From Pseudoalteromonas byunsanensis (GTDB taxonomy: Bacteria; Pseudomonadota; Gammaproteobacteria; Enterobacterales; Alteromonadaceae): DNA of 64,000 nucleotides. Under the pieces are notes generated by a model. It did no database searches. It was not told the origin of the DNA and worked only from the letters and a program-made list of their open reading frames with translations. The stretch spans positions 62,001 through 126,000 of the forward strand of contig NZ_MNAN01000032.1 of the NCBI RefSeq assembly GCF_001854475.1. The letters are read 5' to 3'. Numbering within the stretch: the stretch's first letter is position 1; each line of letters starts with the position of its first letter. A program made the translations under genes and the position numbers. Positions 18,073-26,788 of the stretch are shown piece after piece.

Positions 18073-19071
18073 CTATGCGCGACGCTCATGCAAACATGCC
18101 GCAGCACCAATAAGAGGAATATTGTCTTGTACTACTAAAGTCACCGGGATTTGTCCAACGTACTGTGACATTAACCCTTTTTCAGTGAACCGTTCAATAA
18201 ATCGACTTGATAATAAGCGATCTGTCATGCGAGGTAAAATACCACCTCCTATATACACGCCACCTAGCGCACCAAATGTCAGAGCTAGATCACCTGCTAC
18301 ACTGCCCATCCAGTCACAAAAGTGAGTTAAGGTTGCATCACACACTTCACACTCAGCTGCAAGCTGGCTAATTTGTGAAGCGTTCAGATCCATTGGAGTA
18401 TGACCTTTTACTTCGGCCATTGCGCGATACAAGCGCGCAATTCCCGGGCCTGAGAACACACTCTCTATTGAAACATGTTGTAAATTGGAACGCAGTGCAT
18501 GTAGTAGTTGCCTATCTAAAGCTGTCACTGGCGCCAAATTAATGTGTCCAGCTTCACAACTCATCACTGCACTACCATTAATATCGCGTGCTAAACACGC
18601 AGCACCAAAGCCTGTACCCGGCCCCATAACAGCGATGTTGGCATCAGGTTCAGGTTGGCCTGACTTAATAATTAAATTCTGTTTTGCGTCCAAATACGGT
18701 GCAGCATAGGCAAAAGCAGCAAAGTCATTGATAACTGCTAGCTCGTCAAACTGCATTTGAGTTTTGAGTTCCGCAATACCGAAATGCCAGCCTAGATTTG
18801 TTAAGTAGACCTGTTGAGACTTAATTGGGCCTGCAACCGCAAGACACGCTCTTTTTGGTCTGTCTATCGGTAATTGGCTAAGAAAGCGATTTAGTGCGGC
18901 TTCAAAAGACTGGAATTCTGCACTTGGGTAGGTGATCTGATGTTGTATTTCGAATTGACGAGTTTGTTGACAATAATCCGCGACGATGGCAAATCTTGCG
19001 TTCGTTCCACCAATATCGGCAACGACAATTGGATCGAAATCTTTATGTTGGTAACTTGTTGTCTGGGTCAT
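18073..19071 (-). CDS. glk: Glucokinase
   Basis: It phosphorylates free glucose with ATP to glucose 6-phosphate in the cytoplasm. The 332-residue protein is of the bacterial Glk (PF02685) type: phosphate-loop VVADIGGTNARFAIV near the N-terminus, VINDFAAFAYAAPYL, the ATP motif MGPGTGFGAACL, CEAGHINLAP and GGVYIGGGILPRM. An upstream in-frame start adds 29 residues that no family member has, so I use the ATG at 19071. It is followed by lacI in the same operon. Glucose from the maltodextrin enzymes further right would be its substrate. Confidence 0.94.
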   Translation of the reverse strand: MTQTTSYQHKDFDPIVVADIGGTNARFAIVADYCQQTRQFEIQHQITYPSAEFQSFEAALNRFLSQLPIDRPKRACLAVAGPIKSQQVYLTNLGWHFGIAELKTQMQFDELAVINDFAAFAYAAPYLDAKQNLIIKSGQPEPDANIAVMGPGTGFGAACLARDINGSAVMSCEAGHINLAPVTALDRQLLHALRSNLQHVSIESVFSGPGIARLYRAMAEVKGHTPMDLNASQISQLAAECEVCDATLTHFCDWMGSVAGDLALTFGALGGVYIGGGILPRMTDRLLSSRFIERFTEKGLMSQYVGQIPVTLVVQDNIPLIGAAACLHERRA

Positions 19072-19097
19072 GTTGTTTTCTCTTTTGTCATTGCGCG

Positions 19098-19109
19098 ATA
19101 AGCGCTTAT
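19098..19109. promoter_or_regulatory. Palindrome ATAAGCGCTTAT, LacI-type operator candidate
   Basis: This perfect 12-bp palindrome has the central CpG typical of LacI-family operators and lies 27 bases upstream of the glk start, where a bound repressor could block transcription. Confidence 0.4.
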
Positions 19110-19186
19110 TTTTATGCACCAAGCCCAGGTTGCCAGTGCAAGTATTTCTATTGGTCATTCAGTTAATTTTGCACGCTAACTGACGT

Positions 19187-19218
19187 AAAAAAAGTGCTGC
19201 CCACACTTGTTGGGCAGC
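19187..19218 (-). terminator. Terminator-like hairpin upstream of glk
   Basis: GCTGCCCA and TGGGCAGC form a perfect 8-bp stem with a 7-base loop (19196-19218); on the minus strand seven U follow. It is a textbook intrinsic terminator, yet no minus-strand gene lies before it. It is either in the glk leader (attenuation) or a scar of a lost gene. Confidence 0.7.
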
Positions 19219-19258
19219 CAATACGTTTTGACAACAAAATGATAAAACACCAACATTA

Positions 19259-19272
19259 TGACACCGGTGTCA
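19259..19272. promoter_or_regulatory. Palindrome TGACACCGGTGTCA, LacI-type operator candidate
   Basis: This perfect 14-bp palindrome with a central CpG lies between the divergent glk and second lacI genes. Its symmetry and centre are typical of LacI-family sites. A weaker ACGT-centred dyad (CAATACGTTTTG) is 30 bases to the left. Confidence 0.55.
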
Positions 19273-19369
19273 GAAAGTGGCAATAAAAAATTTAGGTTTA
19301 TGGCGAAATTGGTTGAAATATTTGTTCAGATCCTGACAATGACTGAGTTAACTACTGTTGAGTATAAAA

Positions 19370-20389
19370 ATGAAGCATAAAGGTAAAGCAACATCTTTTG
19401 ATATTGCCCACTACGCTGGTGTGTCGCAGTCTACGGTTTCGCGTGCGCTGAGAAATAGTCCCTTGGTCAATGAAGAAACTCGACGCAAAGTGCACGAAGT
19501 TGCAGCTAAACTTAACTACAAAGTAGATAAAAATGCCAGTAACTTACGTACCCAGCAAAGTAGTACTTTAGCGCTGTTACTGTTTGAAGACCCCACTACT
19601 GATGAGTCACAAATCAATCCTTTCTTTTTGAGTATGCTTGGCAGCATTACGCGCGCCTGCTCTAAAGAGGGATATGACTTGTTAGTATCGTTTCAATCAA
19701 GCAGCCAAGATTGGCGCGCCGATTATGAAGATAGTCATCGCGCCGACGGTATTATTTTATTGGGCTACGGTGATTACCTAGACTATCAGTCTCGTTTACA
19801 ACAGCTGTTAGAACAAGACACAAAATTTGTTTGCTGGGGTGCCAAGGTTGATGGTAGGCCTGATCTGACGGTTAGCTGTGATAATTATGGTGGCGGACAA
19901 CTGGCCGCACAGCATCTAATTGATCAAAAACGTACAGATTGTGCTTTTATTGGTGATGCATCTCACCACAGCCCTGAGTTTTTTGCTCGCTACAAAGGGT
20001 TTAAAGATACTTTTCAGGCGCAAGGTATTCAATTAAATGAACGCAAAATCGCCAATGCTATCTCCACTGAAGATTCCGGCTATCATGCTACTAAATCTTT
20101 AATCGCTAATAACATTCACTTTAATGCACTGTTTGCAGCCAGTGATTTAATAGCCATCGGAGCTATCCGCGCGCTACAAGAGGCGGGTATTGTGGTTCCT
20201 AATGATGTACGAGTAGTAGGGTTTGATAATATTCCTGCGGCAAGCTATGTGTCTCCTGCACTAACCACTGTGCAACAAAATACCACATTGGCGGGGCAGA
20301 TGCTGGTCTCAAACTTACTCAGCCTGATCCGTGGTGAAACTGTAGAGTCTACTTTGTTACCGCCGAATTTAATCATCAGAAGTACCTAA
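19370..20389 (+). CDS. LacI family transcriptional regulator (second copy)
   Basis: The 339-residue regulator starts MKHKGKATSFDIAHYAGVSQ; a TTG four codons upstream is a less likely start. The HTH is SFDIAHYAGVSQSTVSRALRN, and the sugar-binding domain shows RYKGFKDTFQAQG, ALFAASDLIAIGAIRALQ and VRVVGFDNIPAASYVSPALTTV. It is divergent from glk and the last gene before the violacein operon, which runs toward it. It may act on the 14-bp palindrome upstream (autoregulation or glk control). The ligand is unknown; a sugar is likely. Confidence 0.92.
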   Translation: MKHKGKATSFDIAHYAGVSQSTVSRALRNSPLVNEETRRKVHEVAAKLNYKVDKNASNLRTQQSSTLALLLFEDPTTDESQINPFFLSMLGSITRACSKEGYDLLVSFQSSSQDWRADYEDSHRADGIILLGYGDYLDYQSRLQQLLEQDTKFVCWGAKVDGRPDLTVSCDNYGGGQLAAQHLIDQKRTDCAFIGDASHHSPEFFARYKGFKDTFQAQGIQLNERKIANAISTEDSGYHATKSLIANNIHFNALFAASDLIAIGAIRALQEAGIVVPNDVRVVGFDNIPAASYVSPALTTVQQNTTLAGQMLVSNLLSLIRGETVESTLLPPNLIIRST

Positions 20390-20608
20390 ATGTTTATAGA
20401 TAGCAGCATCCAAAGTACACAAGCTAATATTTTAAAAATATATTGAATTGCACGCTTTAAACTCAAATGTATTACATTTCTCACCCTAGTGAGGATTATT
20501 TGCCTAATAATAATTCGCCAGGTTTCCATCAACTGACATCATCAACTCTGAACCTGTGTGCGTATGGGTAAAGACATTATACAATTTAGTACGATTAAAG
20601 CCTTCATG

Positions 20609-20636
20609 GCCAACCATGTCAGTTTACATGGTTGGC
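20609..20636. terminator. Strong hairpin between lacI and vioE
   Basis: GCCAACCATGT and ACATGGTTGGC form a perfect 11-bp stem with a 6-base loop, 29 bases past the vioE stop. There is no U-run on either strand. It could end or stabilise the vio transcript. The rest of the 275-base gap (20390-20664) holds no gene that I can see. Confidence 0.45.
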
Positions 20637-20664
20637 ATGCCTCATTCTCAGTGCCAAAAACCGC

Positions 20665-21270
20665 TTATTCGAGCGATTTTAGTTTGATTACTTCAAACGT
20701 GCTAGCAGGTATGGTTAGTGTGTTAAAATTCGGAAAGTCCCGAACCGATGCATGAACACTGGGGTCCCCTGTCACCATTCTCAACAACTGATTGGTGCCT
20801 GCTGCAAAATAATACGTTGCAGGGCCTTTGCCATTCGGCCGCTCGAACGTCCACGCTTCTGCGGACTGACCTAGTACGTCGTGTAACCCCGCAAATTGCG
20901 CATCACACTGCAGCAGCACATCTTGCGTTAAAATTAACTCATGACACACATCCACTTCATCATCAAGCACCGATTCGATAAACTCACTGCCCATGTTGGT
21001 GTGCGCTCTGGTGTATGCGACTTTCGCTTTAAAAGATTCATGGCTACTTGGATACATAACTTCCGACATCCATAAACGATGGCCCTTTTGTGCTTCGCTC
21101 CAAGGATTAAATAGGCCATCAATACGACACACGTTATTCGTATAGTCAAACCAACAATAACCTGAGGTGATATCGTCTTCGCTCAGCATTGGTTGCCAGT
21201 AAGATATATAACTACTACTCCAATTATCTGGCAGTCTTGGTGGTACTTTATCTAGTTTGTTCAGTTCCAT
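20665..21270 (-). CDS. vioE: Violacein biosynthesis enzyme VioE
   Basis: VioE rearranges the imine dimer made by VioA and VioB into protodeoxyviolaceinic acid, directing flux from chromopyrrolic acid to violacein. The 201-residue protein is close to the 191 of Chromobacterium VioE. The beta-sheet core is visible: GYCWFDYTNNVCRIDGLFNPWSE, then RLWMSEVMYP, and the C-terminal FPNFNTLTIPASTF. The fold resembles lipoprotein carriers, without a cofactor site. It is the last gene of the operon, 12 bases after vioD, with an AGG ribosome binding site. Confidence 0.94.
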   Translation of the reverse strand: MELNKLDKVPPRLPDNWSSSYISYWQPMLSEDDITSGYCWFDYTNNVCRIDGLFNPWSEAQKGHRLWMSEVMYPSSHESFKAKVAYTRAHTNMGSEFIESVLDDEVDVCHELILTQDVLLQCDAQFAGLHDVLGQSAEAWTFERPNGKGPATYYFAAGTNQLLRMVTGDPSVHASVRDFPNFNTLTIPASTFEVIKLKSLE

Positions 21271-21282
21271 ATATAATACCTA

Positions 21283-22407
21283 CTAACGCTGTAGCGCATA
21301 TTTAAGCGCTTCTTGTAATGCTTCAGGAAGCGCGGGTAGTGACGCTCGTCTTTGGGCAAATGCCTGTGCTATTTCAGGGGTTGTCAGGTGCATGTTGTCT
21401 TGTGCACTTTCAAACCAAAGTCGGCTAATTTCAGCATGTTGACTGAACAACTTCATAATAGGCATGACACGCTCATTAAAATCTTCCAACGCCACATCCA
21501 TGTTCTGACTGTGTTGATGTACTGACTTAACTAATAATTGAGCGCCAACAACCGCCATAGTTGTACCGTGACCAATAGAGAAGTGACCAGACTGCAGGGC
21601 ATCTCCTAGCAAAACCACATTACCATCATACGCTCTCTCATGGCTTAAGGTCATAAACTGTCGCCATTTTAAACCCGGCTGTGCAATGACAGGCTGTTGG
21701 TCAAGCTCTCGACTAAATACAGCAGCAATGAATGCTTCGGCTTGCTCTGGTGACATTTCATCTAAGCCAGACTTTTGATACGTCTGTTCACTACATTCAA
21801 CAACAAAGGTACTCATTTTGCTCGAATACTTATAAGAATGAGCAACAAATACGCCACTAGAGTGGGCTTTGAAAATGAGGTTCATTTCATCAAACAGTTT
21901 TGGCGTGCCGTACCACATGTAGCGGTTTTTACCAAAATCGACTGCAGGTTTAAGCGCTTCTCGGTAAAAATGCGTGGTATGGCTAATACCATTCGATACC
22001 ACTACAAGATCATATTGGTCACAAGCCATTTGCGCTTCATCTAACACAGGTTGTTCATACTCAATACGAATATCAAGGCTTTCACAAAGATCTCGAAGCG
22101 CTTTAATCATGGATTTCCGTTCTGCGCCACACAAGGTTACGCCCGTACTTTTCATCGCACTGTCGTTGTGGTGTGTCAGCTTAAACGTTTCTAAATACTG
22201 CGCATCGAGCGCTTCATGATCTAATAAATAAGATAGAGGATTCGCCGGATGATGAGGTGCTCTGCCCGGCAGAACCACACCCCACCCCACACTTTCTTCT
22301 TGGTCATTTTTTTCGATAATACGAATATGCCACTGCGGATTGAGTTTTTTAATTTGGCTTGCAAACATTAGTCCGGCCGGACCTGCACCTATTACTAAAA
22401 TGTTCAT
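21283..22407 (-). CDS. vioD: FAD-dependent tryptophan/protodeoxyviolaceinate hydroxylase VioD
   Basis: VioD hydroxylates C5 of one indole ring of protodeoxyviolaceinic acid using FAD, NAD(P)H and O2. The protein of 374 residues (373 in Chromobacterium) starts MNILVIGAGPAGLMFASQI, the FAD-binding GxGxxG. Further motifs are the GWGVVLPGRAP block and the GD motif VVLLGDALQSGHFSIGHGTT. A longer reading exists (to 22434), but the ATG at 22407 overlaps the vioC stop as TAATG, the usual coupling arrangement, so I choose it. Confidence 0.95.
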   Translation of the reverse strand: MNILVIGAGPAGLMFASQIKKLNPQWHIRIIEKNDQEESVGWGVVLPGRAPHHPANPLSYLLDHEALDAQYLETFKLTHHNDSAMKSTGVTLCGAERKSMIKALRDLCESLDIRIEYEQPVLDEAQMACDQYDLVVVSNGISHTTHFYREALKPAVDFGKNRYMWYGTPKLFDEMNLIFKAHSSGVFVAHSYKYSSKMSTFVVECSEQTYQKSGLDEMSPEQAEAFIAAVFSRELDQQPVIAQPGLKWRQFMTLSHERAYDGNVVLLGDALQSGHFSIGHGTTMAVVGAQLLVKSVHQHSQNMDVALEDFNERVMPIMKLFSQHAEISRLWFESAQDNMHLTTPEIAQAFAQRRASLPALPEALQEALKYALQR

Positions 22408-23696
22408 TAGTTCATTCTCCCTATTTTGTACCAAACATTTTGTTTTTGTTGAACGTCCCTGAGTTCACTGTACGCCATAGAGGTAAAGTACAGCTTTTCA
22501 GCCATATCTGGCGGATAAAGATCGGGGAACTTTTTATTCATATATCGGGCAAAGCGTGCGCGCATAAAAAAGACAGGATTAGAACAAGAAAGGACTTCAT
22601 AGTTAGCACGAGCCATATCTTGCATCGCATCCGCTTCTTTCTTACGCAACTGGGTAAACTTTGGCAATATCTCATCTGGGTCGCCGTCGTATTGTGCAAA
22701 TAGCTGATCTAAAACAAACGCATCTTCAAGCGCCATATTCATACCTTGACCTAAAAATGGCGCGGTTGCATGTGCTGAGTCGCCTATCAGAACAGCCTTA
22801 TTTTTATAATGGAAAGTAGATGAGCGAACATTAATTAAATCGTTGCTAGGTTTTTCCATAAATTGCTCAAACAAAGACTGACGAACGTCATCAGGAACCA
22901 TTTGATAGTATTGTTCAAAGAAAGCACGCATCGCAGTACTATCTTTACTGTGCAAACTCACCTTACCTGTGTATGGCAAACACACCGCAAAACTGATACT
23001 CCCATCAGGAATAGTTGCCGCCCTGCCTGCAAACTCTCCACCTGAGTCCATGCCAAAGAAGTACAATAGGTCACTACGCAACCCAACCTTCGACGCATCA
23101 GGGATCACCAGTGTTTTATAGCCATGCTTAAAAAACGATTGATGAAATTCGAAGCGACGACAATGCGTTTGCATCGCATCGCGTACACATGAACGTGCGC
23201 CATCTGCAGCAATAATTAAATCCCCTTTATGGGTCGTAAATTGCCCCGTATCGTCTTGGGTTAAAATGCTGGCATTGTCTAAATCGACCTCTACACAGCG
23301 TTGATGGTAGTGGTATTTTACATCAGCCAGATGTGCATATTTATTTAACAAAACCTGAAATGCACTGCGACTAAGTGATAAGGGCTTTAACTCATCCAAT
23401 GGGGGTAATTCCCTAACCTTGGCCTGAGCGTTAACAAAAAACGCCATCCCCGACACTTGCACGCCACAGGCTTGTAATTCTTCAAGTGGGATCCCCGCGG
23501 CCACAACCGCTTCGATTCCCCGGACGGTCATGCTTACGCCAATCGCCCTAGAGCTAACTTGGTCAATGTAATCTGTTTGACTGTCTAACGGATTACCTCT
23601 TTTCTCAATAATATGCACTTCATAGCCACGTCTTGCGAGGTAAATGGCGGTTAAACCGCCTGCCAAACCGCCACCGACGATAATTATTTTTTTCAT
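22407..23696 (-). CDS. vioC: FAD-dependent monooxygenase VioC (violacein synthase)
   Basis: VioC oxygenates C2 of the second indole to give the oxindole ring of violacein. The 429-residue length is identical to the Chromobacterium enzyme. It has the FAD dinucleotide motif IIIVGGGLAGGLTAIYLARRG, the DG motif LIIAADGARSCVRDA and the GD motif LIGDSAHATAPFLGQGMNMAL of class A flavin monooxygenases. It starts 3 bases past vioB and shares one base with vioD. Confidence 0.96.
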   Translation of the reverse strand: MKKIIIVGGGLAGGLTAIYLARRGYEVHIIEKRGNPLDSQTDYIDQVSSRAIGVSMTVRGIEAVVAAGIPLEELQACGVQVSGMAFFVNAQAKVRELPPLDELKPLSLSRSAFQVLLNKYAHLADVKYHYHQRCVEVDLDNASILTQDDTGQFTTHKGDLIIAADGARSCVRDAMQTHCRRFEFHQSFFKHGYKTLVIPDASKVGLRSDLLYFFGMDSGGEFAGRAATIPDGSISFAVCLPYTGKVSLHSKDSTAMRAFFEQYYQMVPDDVRQSLFEQFMEKPSNDLINVRSSTFHYKNKAVLIGDSAHATAPFLGQGMNMALEDAFVLDQLFAQYDGDPDEILPKFTQLRKKEADAMQDMARANYEVLSCSNPVFFMRARFARYMNKKFPDLYPPDMAEKLYFTSMAYSELRDVQQKQNVWYKIGRMN

Positions 23697-23699
23697 TTA

Positions 23700-26600
23700 T
23701 TAGCCTTCCCTTGAAAGATTTCCTGCTGCAAGATCTGCCATTTGCTGTTGGAAAAACTCCAGCAGTTCTATTTGCGTGTCAGGTGTTTGAATAAGATCTA
23801 AATTTCTTGCCATATCAGCCAAATATGCACAGCGCTGCGACAATTGAACACAGCCCTTCTCGTAATCCACAGCCACTGATGATTCAACGCCTTCTGGTAC
23901 AGGTGGACCAGCATTGCGCCCCTCAATCCCTGAAGGTAAGGTCATCAAATGCACTGATAGTGGACGTAGAATGCCCGTCATGAGATCTATTGCCGCGTTC
24001 ATCAAACGAGATCGCCGCAAACTCCCTCTTGGTTTTTGGGCAAAATGATGCATCATGATTTGAAACATCAGCTCATGGCATTCTTTGTAAAACCTCATTA
24101 ACGACTGAGCTTGTGGGTTAGTAACAAGGTTACATCCAGCTCTGGCTTCAAAAACTGGGTTTTTGAGCACGGGGTATGCGCTCTCAAAAGGTATATCTTG
24201 CTGATTAAGTACTTTTGAGATCTGACGCAGCCGATTAAAGTGGCTTAGCTCAAATTGCTCGGTTTGCTCACAAACTCCCTCGCCTTGCTCGGTTACAAAT
24301 TGAATCGCAAACAGTGCTGTCTCACGGTTGTAGACCTCAAACTGATAACCCGGGTAATTGCGATTGACCACTTCATTTAAGAACAGGTGATGCTCGCCGC
24401 CTGACCCGACACTGCCTTGAGGGTAAAGGTCGGGCAGTTCTTCAAAGGCTTGCTTTATATCCGCGTAGAAATCAGCAATAGAGCGACCAATGGTAGGAAT
24501 AAATGTAGGCCACTCAAAACGCACAAACTTGGCTATCATCTGTGCACTAAAAGGCTCAAAAGAAAAGTCGGTATCTAAGCCAAATTTACTGTATGCCTGC
24601 TCAGCTAGAACTGGTGTACCTGCATAAAATGGCTCACCGAGCGACATGAGCAAGTTATTAACCACCAGGTAGTGGATCATTTCTTCATGAGCTATTTCCA
24701 AAAGAACACCACGCCAGCCGCTATTGTGCCTTCTATCTGAACTACCATTTACAAGCGCAAGCTGCTCGTTTGTCCAGCGTCCAGCCTTAACAAATTGCTC
24801 ACCGGCAGCATAAGTTGGCAACGAATATGCGCTGTATAAATATTGCAACATGATAGACAATTCAAGATCTACCGCATCTCTTAGTGCCTGAATAAGTTGA
24901 GCTTTGTTTTTTATTTTGCCTGTTATGGCTAATTCGGTGTTACACGGAGGCAAAGACTTCGGTATGGCCGAATTTTCAACATTGCTGAGATATTTTAAAA
25001 ATAGATATGACTGTGCCTGAGACATCTCACGAGTACTGGGCATGTAATAGCTCTTGTGCTTATTGTTCGGATCGCACATTTGCCACATTAGGCGAGCGTA
25101 TGTCTCGCATTTGCATTTATCTGCCATGCTAAACACTTTGTCTGCCATAAACGGGTATATAAATTCATAATACGCCATGACATTTTTATACAGAAAATCA
25201 TAGTCAACCTGTTCATCAGGCACATCCAACAATGCCCAATCGTCACCCAATACACGCACCTGTAACGGACTATGTTGTTCACCTAAAAAGATTTGCCCAC
25301 TTCCTGGAGACAAAGCCTCAACCAAAAACTGGCCCCGACCATTCTCGGCGGTTTCAATATGCGGATCGCATGATAAGCGCTGTGTCGAACAATTGTGGCT
25401 CGCAAGTTTATTGATCGAACGAGGCGCTCCTCTGAAATAACTGTACACGTCTATAAGCTGATTACTTTTCTGATTTGATTTAGGGTTTGGAGACTCCATA
25501 TAAGTAATATGCTGCTCCCCTTGCACGTACCAGTCCGTTTCATGCCAACTATGCTTGTCACTGACAAGCTGTAAAGACTGATTAGCAAGGTCAGAGGCAT
25601 TCAATTCGATAGGAATGTCAATGATGCCCGCACACTTGAAGCTATTTTTATACAGTTGCTCTGGAATTATCGCGAGGGTTCGGCCATCTTTGGTCTGAAG
25701 CTTCAAATCGCCAAGTGACACTTTATCTGCCAACTTCGCAGGCAGACCCGATTCGACTGGCAAATTTTCTAAATAACCCTGATGACCAATGCTGATTGCC
25801 ATATTCAAACTTAACCCGTGCTGCGATGTCTGAAGTGCGATATTCGAGAAATGTTCATGGTTCTCGGGTTGTAAAATCCTACCCACAGGGCAAGTGGCCA
25901 TTTCGTGCTCACGCCATAACCCAATGCTGCCATGTAAGTCACAAAACACTGCCATATTCGGCTGGCTTGGTGGCGACAAATTACTCACGCAGTATTGCAC
26001 AATCAGTCCTTTAACATCTGGTTGTGCCAGTGCTAATTTAAGGTGTTCTAGAAACTCAGACTCTAAATTCAGCTGGTTAATAATAAAGTCTTTAGAGTCT
26101 TTGCTTAGCGTGAATTGAAACAGTCGAGCCGCGGCCAGTTCAGCTGCAAAGCCATGGGGCTGAACCTGCTCGATATAGCCTGGGTTTAACCAACGTACTC
26201 CGTGAGTACAATCTATATCAGCAGATAGCACATGCGCCGTATTGGCTTCGCTATGTGGTGCACCAATGGTTAGTTGACCTGCATAAATCAGTGCTGAATC
26301 TGCTCTAGTTGGGTCATTGTCCACCCAACGGGCACGATTAAATGAGGTCCGTAAATATTCATTATAATGTCCCCATAAATTTAATGTGCCGCCTAAAAGC
26401 GGGTCATGCTGCAAACATTCACCTGGGCGAATTTGCAGCGCTGTAATTTCTGTATCATGCCATGAGAAGTGATTGTTTCCCGACATGTTGTAACCACATG
26501 CTAGACTAAACTGTCCGTCTTCATCCGCCACTCCTTGGGCGTTAAGTTTAGGCCCAAGTGACTGTAAATATTCGTGGTATGCCTTTGGGGGCATATTAAT

Positions 26601-26735
26601 ATCTACAGCCTGCCCTTCGTGTAACACTGTATTAGTGGCAATCTCTAAAGTATTATGGACATTACGATTAGCCGTTGGCACATTAACTCTTGCAACACCT
26701 TTAAAATGTATCCGTGGTAAATCTAAAACGCTCAT
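23700..26735 (-). CDS. vioB: Iminophenyl-pyruvate dimer synthase VioB
   Basis: VioB is a haem protein that couples two indole-3-pyruvate imine molecules from VioA. At 1011 residues it is close to the 998 of Chromobacterium. The N-terminus MSVLDLPRIHFKGVARVNVP is characteristic of the family. The ferritin-like domain (PF12902) lies near residues 600-800, with VDLELSIMLQYLYSAYSLP and the EIAHEEMIHYLVVNNLL carboxylate/histidine pattern. It is 53 bases after vioA, with no terminator between. Confidence 0.96.
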   Translation of the reverse strand: MSVLDLPRIHFKGVARVNVPTANRNVHNTLEIATNTVLHEGQAVDINMPPKAYHEYLQSLGPKLNAQGVADEDGQFSLACGYNMSGNNHFSWHDTEITALQIRPGECLQHDPLLGGTLNLWGHYNEYLRTSFNRARWVDNDPTRADSALIYAGQLTIGAPHSEANTAHVLSADIDCTHGVRWLNPGYIEQVQPHGFAAELAAARLFQFTLSKDSKDFIINQLNLESEFLEHLKLALAQPDVKGLIVQYCVSNLSPPSQPNMAVFCDLHGSIGLWREHEMATCPVGRILQPENHEHFSNIALQTSQHGLSLNMAISIGHQGYLENLPVESGLPAKLADKVSLGDLKLQTKDGRTLAIIPEQLYKNSFKCAGIIDIPIELNASDLANQSLQLVSDKHSWHETDWYVQGEQHITYMESPNPKSNQKSNQLIDVYSYFRGAPRSINKLASHNCSTQRLSCDPHIETAENGRGQFLVEALSPGSGQIFLGEQHSPLQVRVLGDDWALLDVPDEQVDYDFLYKNVMAYYEFIYPFMADKVFSMADKCKCETYARLMWQMCDPNNKHKSYYMPSTREMSQAQSYLFLKYLSNVENSAIPKSLPPCNTELAITGKIKNKAQLIQALRDAVDLELSIMLQYLYSAYSLPTYAAGEQFVKAGRWTNEQLALVNGSSDRRHNSGWRGVLLEIAHEEMIHYLVVNNLLMSLGEPFYAGTPVLAEQAYSKFGLDTDFSFEPFSAQMIAKFVRFEWPTFIPTIGRSIADFYADIKQAFEELPDLYPQGSVGSGGEHHLFLNEVVNRNYPGYQFEVYNRETALFAIQFVTEQGEGVCEQTEQFELSHFNRLRQISKVLNQQDIPFESAYPVLKNPVFEARAGCNLVTNPQAQSLMRFYKECHELMFQIMMHHFAQKPRGSLRRSRLMNAAIDLMTGILRPLSVHLMTLPSGIEGRNAGPPVPEGVESSVAVDYEKGCVQLSQRCAYLADMARNLDLIQTPDTQIELLEFFQQQMADLAAGNLSREG

Positions 26736-26788
26736 TTATATTCCACTTCTTTTTATTTCTTTTATATTGAATTGATATTCTTGAACCA

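Noticed and set aside
18984..19158. Longer glucokinase start at 19158
   Set aside because: The added 29 residues contain no family sequence, and the region holds a palindrome and leader sequence; the ATG at 19071 fits the family.
22408..22434. Longer VioD start at 22434
   Set aside because: The ATG at 22407 overlaps the vioC stop as TAATG and begins directly at the FAD motif.
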